The position numbers and the translations under genes were made by a program. This document shows positions 1 through 11,900 of a stretch of 64,000 nucleotides of DNA, piece by piece. Each line of letters begins with the position of its first letter. Within the stretch, counting starts at the first letter, position 1. The DNA is from Apodospora peruviana. Taxonomy: Eukaryota; Ascomycota; Sordariomycetes; Sordariales; Lasiosphaeriaceae. The DNA is taken from assembly GCA_033439685.1 (NCBI GenBank), contig JAUEDM010000006.1:868001-932000 (forward strand). Reading direction: 5' to 3'. The notes beneath the pieces are model-generated. The model searched no databases. It was given only the letters and a program-made list of their open reading frames with translations, and was not told the DNA's origin.

Positions 1-2120
1 CCGCCGCCGTCTCCGGGCAAGGATGAAGATCAGATGCCACAATCGCTGCTCTTTCCGCCGGACAAGTACAATCGCCTGGAAACAGGCCATCTGTCGCTCT
101 ACAAGATCGACGCGGCAGAGGTTGCCGCGGCCCTCGAATATCTCGCCGGGCAACCGCTGCCAGACCCCTCGCAGGTCTTTCCGTGGTTTCACGGCTTGCA
201 CCCAAACAACCAGATGCAACAGGGTTACTTCATATCCCGGAAGCGGGCGTTACGGAGGACCCCATGCTGCCTACGCGGCATCACCCTCGTGAAGGCCGAC
301 GGGGACCTCAACACGTCCCGCCTGAAGGGAGCCATCAGCCCGGGTGAGTTCCTGCAGCAGGGAGGGGCCGCTGCCGAATTCATCGACATCGACCCCAAGG
401 AAGGTTTCTCTGTGCGGAACTTTCAGATCCAGGCTGCAAAGGCCGCCATGACCTCGGATATCATCGTGTACGGTGATGACGAGGTGGCCGTGCGCAAGCT
501 TGGTTGGGATATTGTCGCCGCCCAGCAGAGGTGGCGCGACAGGCACGAGGTCCAGCGACACAAGCTGCCCACCTACAATACCTTCATCTGCGTCAGCCCA
601 TTTTCCCACTTTGAGGAAGACTACCATGAGCTCGTGGCTGTGGACTCATTCGGCCGGCCGACGGGCCACGTCTTGGACTTTGTCTACCAGGAGCGCCGGG
701 AAATGTACGCCATGACCCGCTCGTCTGAGATTTATCAGAACGTATGGCTCGGCCCAATGCCGGATCCGTCAATGGGCGAGCACTGCAACTATGATGTCCT
801 TATCGAGTGCAGCGATTTGGGGCGGTTGAACCCGGCCGCTCTCCAGGCCATTGTCGAAGGTGACCACGACGAGGAGTTTGGCGACTCGACCAAGCAGTTC
901 CACCTTGATTTTCCCTCATCGGGAAGTATACTCGCGCCGACGTGGTCCAACGCGGAAGCGGATGGGATTCTCGAGACGTGCAAGTGGATATACCATCTTG
1001 CGAATGGAACACACCCAAAATTCTCGGACACTGCTGCTGATGGCGACGGGGATGTTCCCATGCTGGACTCTCCGGAGGGCACGCGGGAACTGAAGCTCAG
1101 ACCGAGAAAGGTTCTGATATACTGCGGCGACGGGTACACCGAGTCGACAGTCTTGGCCATAGCTTTTTACAGCTTCGCCACGGGCCGGCCGGTGCCGGAT
1201 GCGTGGCTGAACCTACACACGGAGAAGAAGAGAAACATTTTCGCGTATCTGTCAGACGTAGGTCTGCTGACGGCGCTTGCGCCACGTCTGTTGGCCGAGA
1301 GCCCCGCGCGGGCTGGTGCGAGCCTCGCCGAGATTACGGCCTTGGTGAAGGACGAGCCTAAGTGGTTCGCTGGATTCGACGGCAGCTTTCCGAGCCGGAT
1401 CTTGGATTACATGTATCTGGGCAACCTGGGACACGCGAACAACCCGGATCTGCTCAAGTCGCTGGGGATCGGCCAGATTCTGAGCGTCGGCGAGACGGCC
1501 ATGTGGCGCGATGGCGAGCTCGAGGAGTGGGGGGTCGAGAATACGTGCGTCGTGCAGGGTGTGCAGGATAACGGGATCGATCCGTTGACGGAGGAGTTTG
1601 AGCGGTGTTTGGAGTTTATTGGTATTTCTCTCTTTCTTTTGAGCGGTTTTTCTCTTTCGCCCCTTTTCAGGGGGGGGAGCTATCAATCAACATAAACAAA
1701 GACAGACAGCAGACTGACTGTACTCAACTCTTAGACCGCGGCCGAGCAAGAGGCACAGCCACCCTCGTCCACTGCCGGGTCGGCGTCTCGCGCAGCGCTA
1801 CCATCTGCATCGCCGAGGTGATGCGCACCCTCAACATGTCCTTTCCCCGCGCCTACTGCTTCGTCCGCGCCCGGAGGCTCAACGTCATCATTCAGCCCCA
1901 CCTCAGGTTTGCATATGAGCTGCTGAAGTGGGAAGAGTTGGTCCGGGCAAGGAACGCGTCGTCGTCGTCGTCAGATTCGGATGATACGTCGCCGAGGTCC
2001 TCGGGATCGTCTGTTACGCTGGATGGCGACAAAGCTGCTCCAGCCAGGGCGAGGAGAGAATTTGAGTGGGGCGAGATTGCGAGGGAGGTGGCGTTGATGA
2101 ATAAACCCTATGCCAGATGA
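1..2120 (+). CDS. Pps1-type dual-specificity protein phosphatase, 5' end outside window
   Basis: Exons <1-1621 and 1735-2120; the frame is open from base 1, so the true start lies upstream. The protein is a cysteine-based phosphatase that would remove phosphate from tyrosine and serine/threonine residues. The active-site loop HCRVGVSRSAT is encoded just after the intron, with the catalytic Cys codon at 1773-1775. An upstream dual-specificity-phosphatase core (ILDYMYLGNLGHANN, about 1411-1443) and a long N-terminal region resemble fungal Pps1, a cell-cycle/S-phase-linked phosphatase in yeast. The 113-bp intron (1622-1734, GT-AG) joins CLEFI to DRGRARG, and only this splice brings the active-site loop into frame with the upstream part. 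The C-terminus is Ser-rich (about 1957-2010) and ends NKPYAR. A read-through of the intron would stop at 1695 and lose the active site. Family assignment is confident; the Pps1 subtype is inferred from overall architecture. Confidence 0.88.
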
Positions 2121-4413
2121 TTTGGTGATTGTATTTGGGGGTGTCATTATTTGTCTGCTGGGGCAGGCGGACGGCGCACGCTAGTACCTGTCGGGTCTTG
2201 CTCTCTCTTTCAGAAAGAGATGTCGTTGATCTTGTTTTTCTGTCCGGGTTGGCAGACAAGTATGAGATGACACTACACGCCTCTCAACCTATTCTGTTTG
2301 CATGCATCATGCACATGTCTGTGGTTTGAGCGAAGAGAGCACGCGATATTAATGGAAGGATGGAAATGAAGGGAAATCTTTGGATTTTTTGCTTGTCTGG
2401 ATGGATGAAAAGAGAAAGAAAGACAGGGTCTTTTCTGTTGGTCACTCACATCCATGGTTTGGAGATTTCTAGGTTTGCTCTTCGTTTTTTTGGGGGTGGT
2501 TTTGTTTCGTTTTGGGTTTGGAGTTTACTCTTTCTGCAGTCAGTCAAGGGAAGCGGAGAGTATTGAAGGAAAGGACAGGGCAGGCCTGCATGACTGCGGT
2601 GAAGATACCAGAGAAAGAATGAAAGGAAGGAGATGAAGGGAAAAGCTGATGACAATGGGGATATATACTTTTCGATGGTTCATGCCGAAGCGCATGCTGA
2701 GTTTTGGGGTTTGTTTGGGCTGGGAGTGGAATCTGGAAACTCCCCAGCGGGGATGGGAATATATACCTTTGTGAAGTTCATGCTTATGGGTATGAAGGCT
2801 CTTGGGTTGGTGTTGGTTTGGTTTGGGAGTGGGATTTGGGAACTGGGAGAACGGCCAACTGATGGGAAGCAATACCTACTTATGATGGATGTTTTTTTGT
2901 CTTTTGTTTCTTTTGGGGGGTTTATCTACCTTTTATTCATTTGTGTTTTGAGCAAGCGAACTGTCGTTATCTTTTTATCCATATCACTTTTTAGTCCTGT
3001 ATGTGTGTACGTGTGTGTGTTATTTAATTATTTGTTTTCTGGTGGGCATGCCTGGCTTAAGTATGTTTTATTTATCTGGGTCGTCTATATCATGTGCGTG
3101 TTGCTTGTTCCGGTGGTTATGTGGTAGGTATCATTCTTTAGTGCTCGTGGTTGTATTTAGCTGCCGCCGTTCGTTCAATTGCACGAGTATCTTGTGTCCA
3201 CGAATAGTGGTCCTCGTATCATTTGAAGTCTTTTTTACCTCCGTATCTGCCTTCCTATCTCGCCTTGTTTGTTGTATGCAGCAGGGTTTGAAGTTATCGT
3301 GCAACAGATGGATGATGACATTGTCAGTGTTCTTTGAAACTGGATTATCCTGCCATATACACATATGAGGAAAGTACCTATGATGCGCTTTCTGACGGGC
3401 TCAGGCTCGGGAGCTAGGCTTTTGTATGTTTGTTATGAACACCATATCAACATGTTTCTTGTTCATTGTAGGTAGATTGGTTTGGATGTCTCTTTCTCGT
3501 TGCAAAGAATTCAACTAGACCCAGTCTGAGGAGAAGGGAGAAACTGGCGGGTTTATCTCTCTTCCTTCAAAATGTTCATGAAGCGATGGTCTATGATTAT
3601 TACCTGCCAACCACCTCTGGCTCATCATAATCCGGCCAAGATCTAGATGTCTATCTCATCGACAACGACGACTCTACGCCCCATTCAACCAACGACCTGT
3701 AACACTCATACACCTTTAGCAATCAGCAGGTAAGTAGATGACCAACAGGCATCAAACCACACGCAGGCGGGAACCTAAAATCATACGTGACAAGTGACGG
3801 CATATTATAGGCACGCCGGTGAGGTCAGTTATGCACATATCAACGTCTCTCTTCACCATCGCGTGAGATCACTTCACCTCACTACCTATGCGCGCAAACA
3901 CCCCAAATTGCAATTATAACACTTGAAAGACCAGGTGTGATTGCAGGGCTAATTTGTACTGTATGAAGGCTTCTCGTCAGTGTAGTGCAATTATTATGCA
4001 AAAAAGTTTACTATACCTTCTAACCATACCGGGTCATTATTTAAAATATACATTATAAAACATTATAATTAATACTTCTTAACAATTAATGAAGCGGATC
4101 ATAACGGTCTCCGCTAGCTATTACTGCGTCACAGTAAAAACAGTTGACATAATTATTCGTTCGAAAGGTAGGTACGTTGATATTAGGGAAACATGCAGAC
4201 CAGAAGAGGCAGTGACGACCTCGTTAAGAACGGCTGGCGCAGGCCACGATAGTGCTACTATAATGCAACTATTGCAATTCAGGGGGTCTGCGCCCATAGG
4301 TACCTTCCCTACCGTCCTGATCATTCCATTCCTATATTTGACAAGTAGGTCCACGAAACAACCGAAAAGCAAACCAGACCAAACAAATAGAAAGTCGGTT
4401 AATTCGACGCTAC
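2121..4413. other. Non-coding interval 3' of the phosphatase gene
   Basis: No credible coding region. From about 2340 to 3130 the + strand is strikingly rich in G and T, with many TTTGGG-like runs, and contains a diverged tandem duplication (2648-2855). From about 3880 to 4100 the sequence becomes AT-rich. The short open frames here have no recognisable domain and no intron structure. Confidence 0.6.
2648..2855. repeat. Diverged tandem duplication, about 98-bp unit
   Basis: Two adjacent stretches share ordered landmarks at a constant offset of about 98 bp: ATATATAC at 2661 and 2759, then TTCATGC, then GGGTTTG/GGTTTGG runs, then GGGAGTGG followed by TCTGGAAACT or TTTGGGAACT. The copies are clearly diverged. 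The unit boundaries are approximate. Confidence 0.5.
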
Positions 4414-5098
4414 GTGTGACGGTCGGTGCGATTGAGCCTTGATTGAATTGATTGCGACCGTTAACGGTATATAACACATTAGAATTCCAAAGGCTGACTG
4501 GCACCTTTGGTATTCTGGCATCCTTTTGGTGTGAGGAGTTCTAGCTCAGTTGGTTTGGGTCAATTGAGTGGGCTTTGTCACACTACGTTCCATACCTTCA
4601 GGTAACCCGGAATTAACACGAGCAAGCCACCTAGTAACCACCATTCTCCTACTATAATCTCGCTCATTCTTTAGGTAGTTAAAGTGACTCGCACAACCCC
4701 CTTGTCCGATCTCATACTTGAGGTACTCATCTACGCAATATGAGCCTACACACTAAGCTCATTACAGTTCAACCCTAAGTCCGGATTGTAACAAACCTGT
4801 ATATGGGTGTCCTTGACGACACAAGGACCACAAGAATGTCTGTCGCTCGATAAAGCCACAAAGGGTTTAGGTCTTAGGTAGGGGGTAATCACAAAGAGTA
4901 TCGGTTCCAAAGAACACACAAGATGCGCAGTTGTGTGACGAGCCAGTGCAATGACCCAAACCATTACTCCAAACCTCCGTCAATCGCCAAAGGATGCCAG
5001 AATACCAAAGGTGCTAACCTTCGGAATTTCCAATGAGTTATATACCATTGACGATCGCAATCAATTCAATCAAGGCTCAATTGCACCGACTGTCACAC
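4414..5098. mobile_element. MITE-like structure: two inverted ~168-bp repeats around a 349-bp core
   Basis: The left arm (4414-4583) and the reverse complement of the right arm (4933-5098) align along nearly their whole length. They share, for example, TTGATTGAATTGATTGCGA, GGTATATAAC and TTTGGTATTCTGGCATCC. Each arm itself starts with GTGTGAC and ends with GTCACAC, so each could be a separate small element with short terminal inverted repeats. The left arm is flanked by TAC on both sides (4411-4413 and 4584-4586), a possible 3-bp target-site duplication; the right arm shows no duplication. Differences between arms are mostly A/G and C/T changes, as RIP would leave. No transposase is encoded in the core, so the structure is non-autonomous or dead. 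Confidence 0.75.
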
Positions 5099-5973
5099 CT
5101 CTGATGAAAACACTGATGCTTTAATAGTAAAGTTATATACTTTTAGGAACCTTAAAATAGTTTTTAAGTAAAATGAAGATCAGGTTTGTGTTTGGTTTAA
5201 CAGTACATTTTTCTTATTTAAATAGGGCTTTGCGAGGTACTTATACTAAGGTTTCCAGATCCCGGCAAAGGAGTACCTACAGTTTAGCAAGACGTTTCCT
5301 ACAGTCCCTCAAGACCACTTCATTATTAAACACTAATAAACGACGCCCATGATGGCATCACAGAGAATAGAGATAAAACGCCAAACGCTATGCACACCCA
5401 CCTACTACCGAACTACCGCCCCCTACCAATATCAAGACAATTGGTCAGGAGGCAAAAGGTATGAATCCGGGGTTGCTAAGAAGCCCAAAGAGACCGAGAC
5501 AAAAGAACAAAATTTAAAACACCGCTGCTCAGTTTAAATAACCTAGACCATGATCCGCTTGCTCGTGACGAAATAAACCATCGCTCCATCAGTCCAACCG
5601 GACAACAACAATACCTCCGGACCAAACATGACCCTGAGCATACCCATCCAGCTCCATATAAAACCATTGCCATGCCTCTCTAGGAAGCCTCTGCTGCCAG
5701 CGCCTCTTGATCATCGAATTCAATGCCACCGTGCCCGACACAGGGAGTCAACATCTCCCGTACCATGTGCGTCATATTTTCTACCCACTTTGGGAGCCTT
5801 TGAGTGAGTCAGAGTCGTTAAGATTCATATCATCTCCCAGTGCCAGCGAAATTCATTGTCGCGCAATCTCCAGCTGGGCCATCCTTTTCATCAACCTCCC
5901 AAAATCTGGACACATGTTGCTCTTCAGGATTTTTTCTCGAGACGCCAGGGGCTTTTCCGGAGGGTCGTGATTT
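5099..5973. other. Non-coding interval, AT-rich at its left end
   Basis: About 5100-5350 is AT-rich (runs such as TTTTTAAGTAAAATGAAG), continuing the low-GC patch that holds the inverted repeat element. The remainder has ordinary composition. I see no gene, RNA or repeat family in it. Confidence 0.5.
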
Positions 5974-6378
5974 TCAGGCTGCTAGGATGTTGTGGAAGTC
6001 CACGTCTTCGCCCAAGCCTAGACTCTTGCACAAGTCCACGCCTCTGCGGAAATTCAAGGCCTTGTGGAACTTGACCTTGCGTAATTTCCGTGCCTTTCCG
6101 ATGATCACCCTCTGTTGGATGAAGAGATTCTTCCGAGATCTCAGGTACTTGCGGGTTTTTCGGTCATTGCGGAAGTTTCCTTGGTCGTGGAAGTTTCGGT
6201 AGTCGGCGATGAAGGATTGTGAATTATAGGCTCCTTTCGGGTCAATAATGCCAAAAATCTTTTTCAGATGCTCAGGGAGCTGCCTAAGAATATTTTCCAG
6301 CTTCTCGGGTTTCTGCGAAGGGCCCGTCACTTCTGGGCTCTCAAGTATCATCTGATGACCAGACCCAGCTGGGCCCAT
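5974..6378 (-). CDS. Hypothetical basic 134-residue protein downstream of atg18 (doubtful)
   Basis: An ATG at 6378 opens a 134-codon frame on the same strand as atg18, beginning only 50 bp after the atg18 stop codon. The predicted product is rich in Lys, Arg and Asn, with no signal peptide, membrane segment or recognisable domain. The DNA has a loosely repetitive pattern around 6100-6200 (AACTTCC, GACC and CCGAAA recurring), which could keep a frame open by chance. It could be a small lineage-specific gene, part of the atg18 3' untranslated region, or chance. I favour untranslated sequence slightly over a real gene and list it only because its length and position are notable. Confidence 0.25.
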   Translation of the reverse strand: MGPAGSGHQMILESPEVTGPSQKPEKLENILRQLPEHLKKIFGIIDPKGAYNSQSFIADYRNFHDQGNFRNDRKTRKYLRSRKNLFIQQRVIIGKARKLRKVKFHKALNFRRGVDLCKSLGLGEDVDFHNILAA

Positions 6379-6428
6379 AACAAAAAACAACCCATGCCGA
6401 ACCGAGATGTAGTTTCTGTGGACGGTCT

Positions 6429-7971
6429 CTAATTTCCATATCCATAAACGGACCTGTCCGGCCTGTCGCCGCCGTCTAGGACCCTACACACAGCGATCAA
6501 ACGTTAGCAAGGTTATTCCATAATTGCGGTTTATTTCACGCAACAAGAAAAACAAGGAGTTCACATACGAAACCCGCTTCGCTAAAGTCCCCGCGCCGCC
6601 TCTTTCCATATCAATGTTGAAGACATAGAACATCCCGTCGCTCGTCACCACCATGAGCTGAGGGGAGGTGCTGCTCATGGCAACCACGCTCTTCAAGGGG
6701 CCCGAGCTTCCACTTGCACCCCCACGGGCTGGCACCGTATCTCCTGGTTTGGGGATCTTGACGTGGGCAAAGTCTCGTTGAGGCTCGAACATCTCGGTAA
6801 CAGAGTTTGGCAGGTAGGACCCGACCACGCCGGCCACACTACGGCCCATAATTTGCGACGACCTCCTAAGCATATTGCTAAACGATCCGCTTTGCCGCCT
6901 GTGTGCTCCCGAGCTGCTCCCACCGTTGTTGGCGGCACCGAGAGCAGGGCCACCATAGCCACCCCCCTCGCTGCGTGGCGAGCCCGCATTACTGCCGGGC
7001 GACTGGTCGTCACTATCAAAGCTGCGAGATCGTGACCAGCGGTCGTTCCGAGGGGAGCCCGAGGCCGGGGCTTCTGGCAGGCCCGCAGTGTCGCTACCAG
7101 TGTTGCCCACCTGTGGATTGACTAGCCGGAATATGTGTATCGTGTCGCTAACCGACGAGACGCAGAGCAGAGTAGAGCTTAGGTTGAACGACATGCTATA
7201 TATTGTCGATGGATAGCTACCCCGTCGGAACTGGAACAGCTTTTGATTTTCTGGGATACTAAAAACGCGGATGATGGTGCCCGTCTCGGAAGCTGTGGCG
7301 AGAAGTGTTCCCTCATTGTTCATAGCTATGTAGCTGAGCGGCGAGCGATGGGCCTCGATGACTATGACCGGCCTCAGGGAGACCGTATCAAAGATCAGGA
7401 CCTCGCCTGATGTGGGTGGGACATGGGCTGACGGGGGTGGTGCGTGTGAAGGCCTTTTATCACCCTGGTCTTCCCGCGCCTTGGGGAGGGGATATGCGAT
7501 GTAGCACCTCTCTGACGAAGGCGAGAGCGCGCAAATGGCGTTCGGGTTCGGCGAAGTCGCAATCGTTTTCAGAAGGCCCATATTCGAAATGTCGTACAGG
7601 TAGATCTCTTCCTCGAGGACAACTGCTAGGCGTTTTCGGTTCAGGCGCACTGCGAGAACTGCGTTCGGGAAGGTAAGTTCACATATTGTGGATGAGCGCT
7701 GTGACGAATGACATGTCAGTACTTAGATCTGGTGGGTAGGGGTAGCTAAACCGACCTTTGTGTTTTTGATGATTAGATGCCTCGGCGACTGGATGAGGGC
7801 GACCAGGGAGGTGGAGAACAGCATCTCAATGATGGAGACATTATCTTCGTCGCTGTTAAAGATCTTGTTGAAGGGCTCCGTGTGGTAGATGCGGAAGCCT
7901 TTGGATGTGCCGACAGCCAGACAGCTGTGGTCCTGGTTGAAGGTGATGAAGTTGAGTGCGCCGTCCGACAT
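6429..7971 (-). CDS. atg18: Autophagy-related protein 18 (PROPPIN, WD40 phosphoinositide-binding)
   Basis: Exons 7971-7756, 7698-6569 and 6483-6429 give 466 residues. The introns are 57 bp (donor GTCGGT, weak) and 85 bp (donor GTATGT). Atg18 is a seven-bladed propeller that binds PI3P and PI(3,5)P2 on autophagic and vacuolar membranes. It works with Atg2 in phagophore expansion and Atg9 retrieval, and in vacuole morphology. The lipid-binding FRRG motif is at residues 229-232, preceded by the family-typical IYLYDISNM and ATSPNPNAICALSPSS segments. The first intron joins IIKNTK to RSSTICELTFP, and the second yields the terminal SVLDGGDRPD, both as expected for the family. Residues about 268-380 form a Ser/Gly-rich loop before FAHVKIPKPG, a long disordered insertion in an outer blade. 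The start is the first ATG before the conserved LNFITFNQDHSCLAVGT. Confidence 0.93.
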
Positions 7972-8946
7972 GGCGGGCGATCTGTAGCAAGCTGCTCTTC
8001 GAGTATCTGTTGGTCTGCCGGGTTAGACTGTACCGCGCATCTCGAGGATGGCCCAAGTCGAATTGAAGGTCGAGGTATGCTTTCGAGGAAAAGACGGAGC
8101 ACGGGTAACTCTCAAGTGCCAAGTGGAGAGCGTTGAGGGGCGGCGGGATTGTCGCTGGTTGAACTTGGCTTGACTTCCAGGCTGGCTATAACACCTCTTC
8201 ACCCTAAGATTAACGACGGAAAACGGATGCAAGAGCTGCCTAGAAATGTTAGTGGTAGGTGGTGCAGTCATACGAGGTAGACGTCCAGGTGGATGATGTG
8301 GTCGGTGGTTAAGTGGTAGCCTTGTCAGATCCGATTGCGTGTTGAATGGCTGGGTTGATGCGGAGAAAGCTTCCCATCTTATCAGCTGCTTTTAACGTGG
8401 AAAGCCAAAGGAGCTCGGGCCATTGGATCTTGCCAAACGTGGGGAGTCGTATCCGTTTCTTGGCGTGCTTGGCTCTTGCTTGCCGCATGGGTTGAGGAAT
8501 GATGACATCCGGATGCAGTTGTTCATGCATGCCATGTTAATTTCTGTATAACATTCTTACATAGATATCTCTTTCTAATCCATAATGCAAGCAACCACCA
8601 ATTCAGAAGAAAAATAAATGCCAAAAAAATAATAAAAGGGTTGTTCGCAATGAGCCAGAAAGTTAATCCAACCAAGCTGCTAACTTTTTACTTTGCCTTT
8701 CCTCATGACATGCAAGTCACTCGCCCTTTCGCCTACACCACAGTCTCCTCCATCGTAGGTAAGAAACACAGCAATCCAAAACCACCTTGACACAAACAAA
8801 TCTACACAGGCAAATCAGGCAAACGTAATGTCCATGTGCAGGCTCAAACTCGACAGTCAAGCAATAATCCAACTAAACTATTCCATCAAATTGTTTTCAA
8901 AGGCATCCATTTTCTCCCGCTATCCACCCCCCTCCTCCACTTCTCA
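7972..8946. other. Spacer between atg18 (5' side) and AP-2 alpha (3' side)
   Basis: This holds the presumed promoter and 5' leader of atg18 (left part) and the 3' untranslated region of the AP-2 alpha gene (right part). An ATG on the minus strand at 8271 opens a short frame in the atg18 leader region, but nothing in it is needed for a complete Atg18. No other gene is seen. Confidence 0.5.
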
Positions 8947-11900
8947 TCATCTAACCATTATATTCCTAAACGAATCCGATATCTCGCTCGCCGTCGGGGT
9001 TGGAGCATGGTACTTCTCCGTCCCGGTAGCCTGACCTGCCGCAAGCCTCTCCACCATCAATTTCAAAAGCACCGGCGGTAGCGTCTCCTCCGTTGCGCGG
9101 ATGGTCAGTCGCAGCATCTGTAATATTTCAGCGTTAGCAAAAATCTCCTTAACATCACCAAGGCATATAGAACGGTAAATTTTACCTGAGTAGCATAATT
9201 TGGCTCCAACCTCATAAGACAGCCAAACTTGCCGCCCTCCGAAGTATGTACCACACTGGCACCCACAAAGTTCTTCTGGTTCGGATCCACCCCATGCAGC
9301 GCGCCCCATCTGAAGCCCTCAATCACGTTCCGCACAAATGTCTCATTGAGCTCCCTATCCTTCGCCCCAGCAGCAAGCCCAAACACCTGCTGGGCTTCCC
9401 TCGGCGCACCGCCAATCTGCTTCCACCTCTTGAAGAAATCCTCAGCCGACAGCTCGGCCGGGTCCATAAACTTGTGGATAGCCACCGGCAGCTTGAGCGT
9501 GACAGCCTGCAGCGCGCCTGCGAGGTAACTAATTCTTACCGTCGGGCTCTTCTCAAACACCTTCTTCGCCTCGAACATGATGACCTGCTGGGCTTGGGAT
9601 CCCTGGGCGATCGTTGTGTCCGGCAGGCCCTTGACGTCCCAGGTTAGACTTGATCGCTCCGAAGCGTCCAAATCCAAAGTAGTGGTGAACGAGCTGACGA
9701 GCGTCGGCGTCTTGTTGGTGAAGTACATGATGATGCAGGCCATCTGGCCGCGATATTCAGAGCGAACACCGACTTGGAGCTGTCCATCCTCGAAGAGCAC
9801 ACCGTCAGCCTTAAGCATGAGACGGTTGAACCCTCTTTCCCAGCCAGGAGACAAATGAGCCGCACTGGCAAGGTTGGGAGGTGGCTTCAGTGTCTTCGCC
9901 TCTGCTGATCCGAGGTTGTTCATATCAAGGCCTGCCAGATCGTTGGCCGCCGAGTGGCCATTCGCTCCGTTCGCACCGCCATTGCCGTTAGCATGACCAT
10001 TCGCGCTGAAGGTCCTCCTCAGACCAGCCTTCTTGGCCATGCTGAGCTCGGTGGCATCCGCGTTGGCGTCTTTCCCACCGACCACCCACGTCCGCTTATC
10101 GCTGGTATTCGCGTGCTTCTGGTGCAACCTCGAAAGCAAGGCGGATTCGCGTTCAGGGAATGGAGGCATCTCGTCGCAAAGGGTTCGAAGCAGGTCATCC
10201 GACGGCATGCTTGCCAAGGTCAGATACTCACAAGCTCGTTGTTGGAGCTCCGAGTCGAGAGTATGGCTGTAGAGGTTGAAAACACCAACAAGCTGAGGCT
10301 TAATTTCGGGAAACAGATTGACAAACTTGATGAAGCAAGAGAGGATCATCGCCCGAGTACCCGACGAGCAGGCAGGGAGCTTGCCTTGGAGCGCTAGAAA
10401 CTGCTCAATCGGACTGCAGCCCTTCTCCTCGGCAATAAGGTGCCCGAATTCTCCAAGGAGGTAAGCGCCAATCTTAACCAGCGTCTCATGGCAGTGGTCC
10501 TGCTTGGTATACTGAAGAATATTCTGAGCAGCATATACTTGCAGCTCCTCGTTGTTGGTGACGATCTGGATCACTCTCTGCCATACCTCGTCGCTAACGT
10601 GGTCTCCTGCCATAGCTATAAGGCGGAGAGATATGTTGACATACCATTGCACGTCGGTGGCATACTTCTCGGTCAAGATAGCAATCTTGAGGACCATCTC
10701 CTCACGGATGGCAAAGTCCGCATTCTGGAGGTAGTGCAAAAGCTCACTCACAATACCCTGCGCATTCGTAGTGTCGCACATGCTGTACAGAAGATCAAGT
10801 CCCTTCCGCCGGACACTGATATCTCTGTCTTTCAGGGATCCAATAATGATCTCTTGGTGTTGCTTAATAGGATCGAGAGTATCAGCCCGAGCTGCTAGAT
10901 GCGTCATGGCCTCCAATCCGAGATACCGCACGTTGGTCTCCCTGGACTGGATGAAACGACCGAGCCTCGACGAGATTTGTCTCATCAACGCATGCTCGGT
11001 ATCAAGGTGTATAATGAGATTGATGGCCTCGAAGAGAACGGCGTTCTGCGCGTTGTTCTGCTGAACATTCTTGTTTGTCTCCAGGGCCAAGTTAAGAATC
11101 TTTTGTAAAGACTCCCGAATCATATCGCGGACATGGCTGTCATCTATGCAGGTGTTAGACGAATTTCCGCAACAGTCCATAGCTTCTCGGGTGAATACCT
11201 GACGGTGGGAAGTATTGCAGCAACCGCAAAAGCTTAACCTGGAGCCACGGACACGGGACCTTGTAGTACAGATAATCTGGACCATACTCGCCGTCGATCA
11301 GGATCCGCTTCAGCCGAGCCGCAGCCTTGGCGTATGCTCCTTTGTACTGCTCCAGGTTATCTTGGGCCACTGTCATGACGAGGGATGTTACCGACAACGC
11401 GACGCCCAAGTCGACATCGTCCATGAGCGATATTAACCGTTCTGTCCACTGCGGTTGCACAATATTCTGGTGTTTTCGGTATAATCGGAGCAGCGTCAAG
11501 GCAGCCTTCTTCTTCACGAAGGCTTTTGAAGTCCTGATGTCTGTCCGTCAGTATTATGTCTTTCCTTGCTATTGGCCATTGATTCTGAAAAGCACATACG
11601 GTGAAATCAAAAGTCTGTGGACCTCTCCACTCAGAGCTTCGCCCATTTCCCGCCCACCGACGTTTGCGATCGCGTGCAGCGCAAGACAGTTAAAGAGCTC
11701 ATTGTGGTCCAAGAGGTCCTTCCGTATACTGTTGACGACTAAATGTAGGAGTTCGTGTTTCTCGTGAAGGAATAGGGTCATGGCGAGGTAGCCGATCTGC
11801 TTTTCGGAGTACTTGTTCGCCGAGATGAGATTCACCGCTTCGAGGTGTCCGAAATCGACGTTCCATCCTAGGATATAAATGTAGAGTAGCTGGTTGGGGT

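Noticed and set aside
1669..1670. Alternative acceptor AG after TTTTC inside the phosphatase intron
   Set aside because: Using it does not give a frame that reaches the HCRVGVSRS active site without a stop; the AG at 1733-1734 does.
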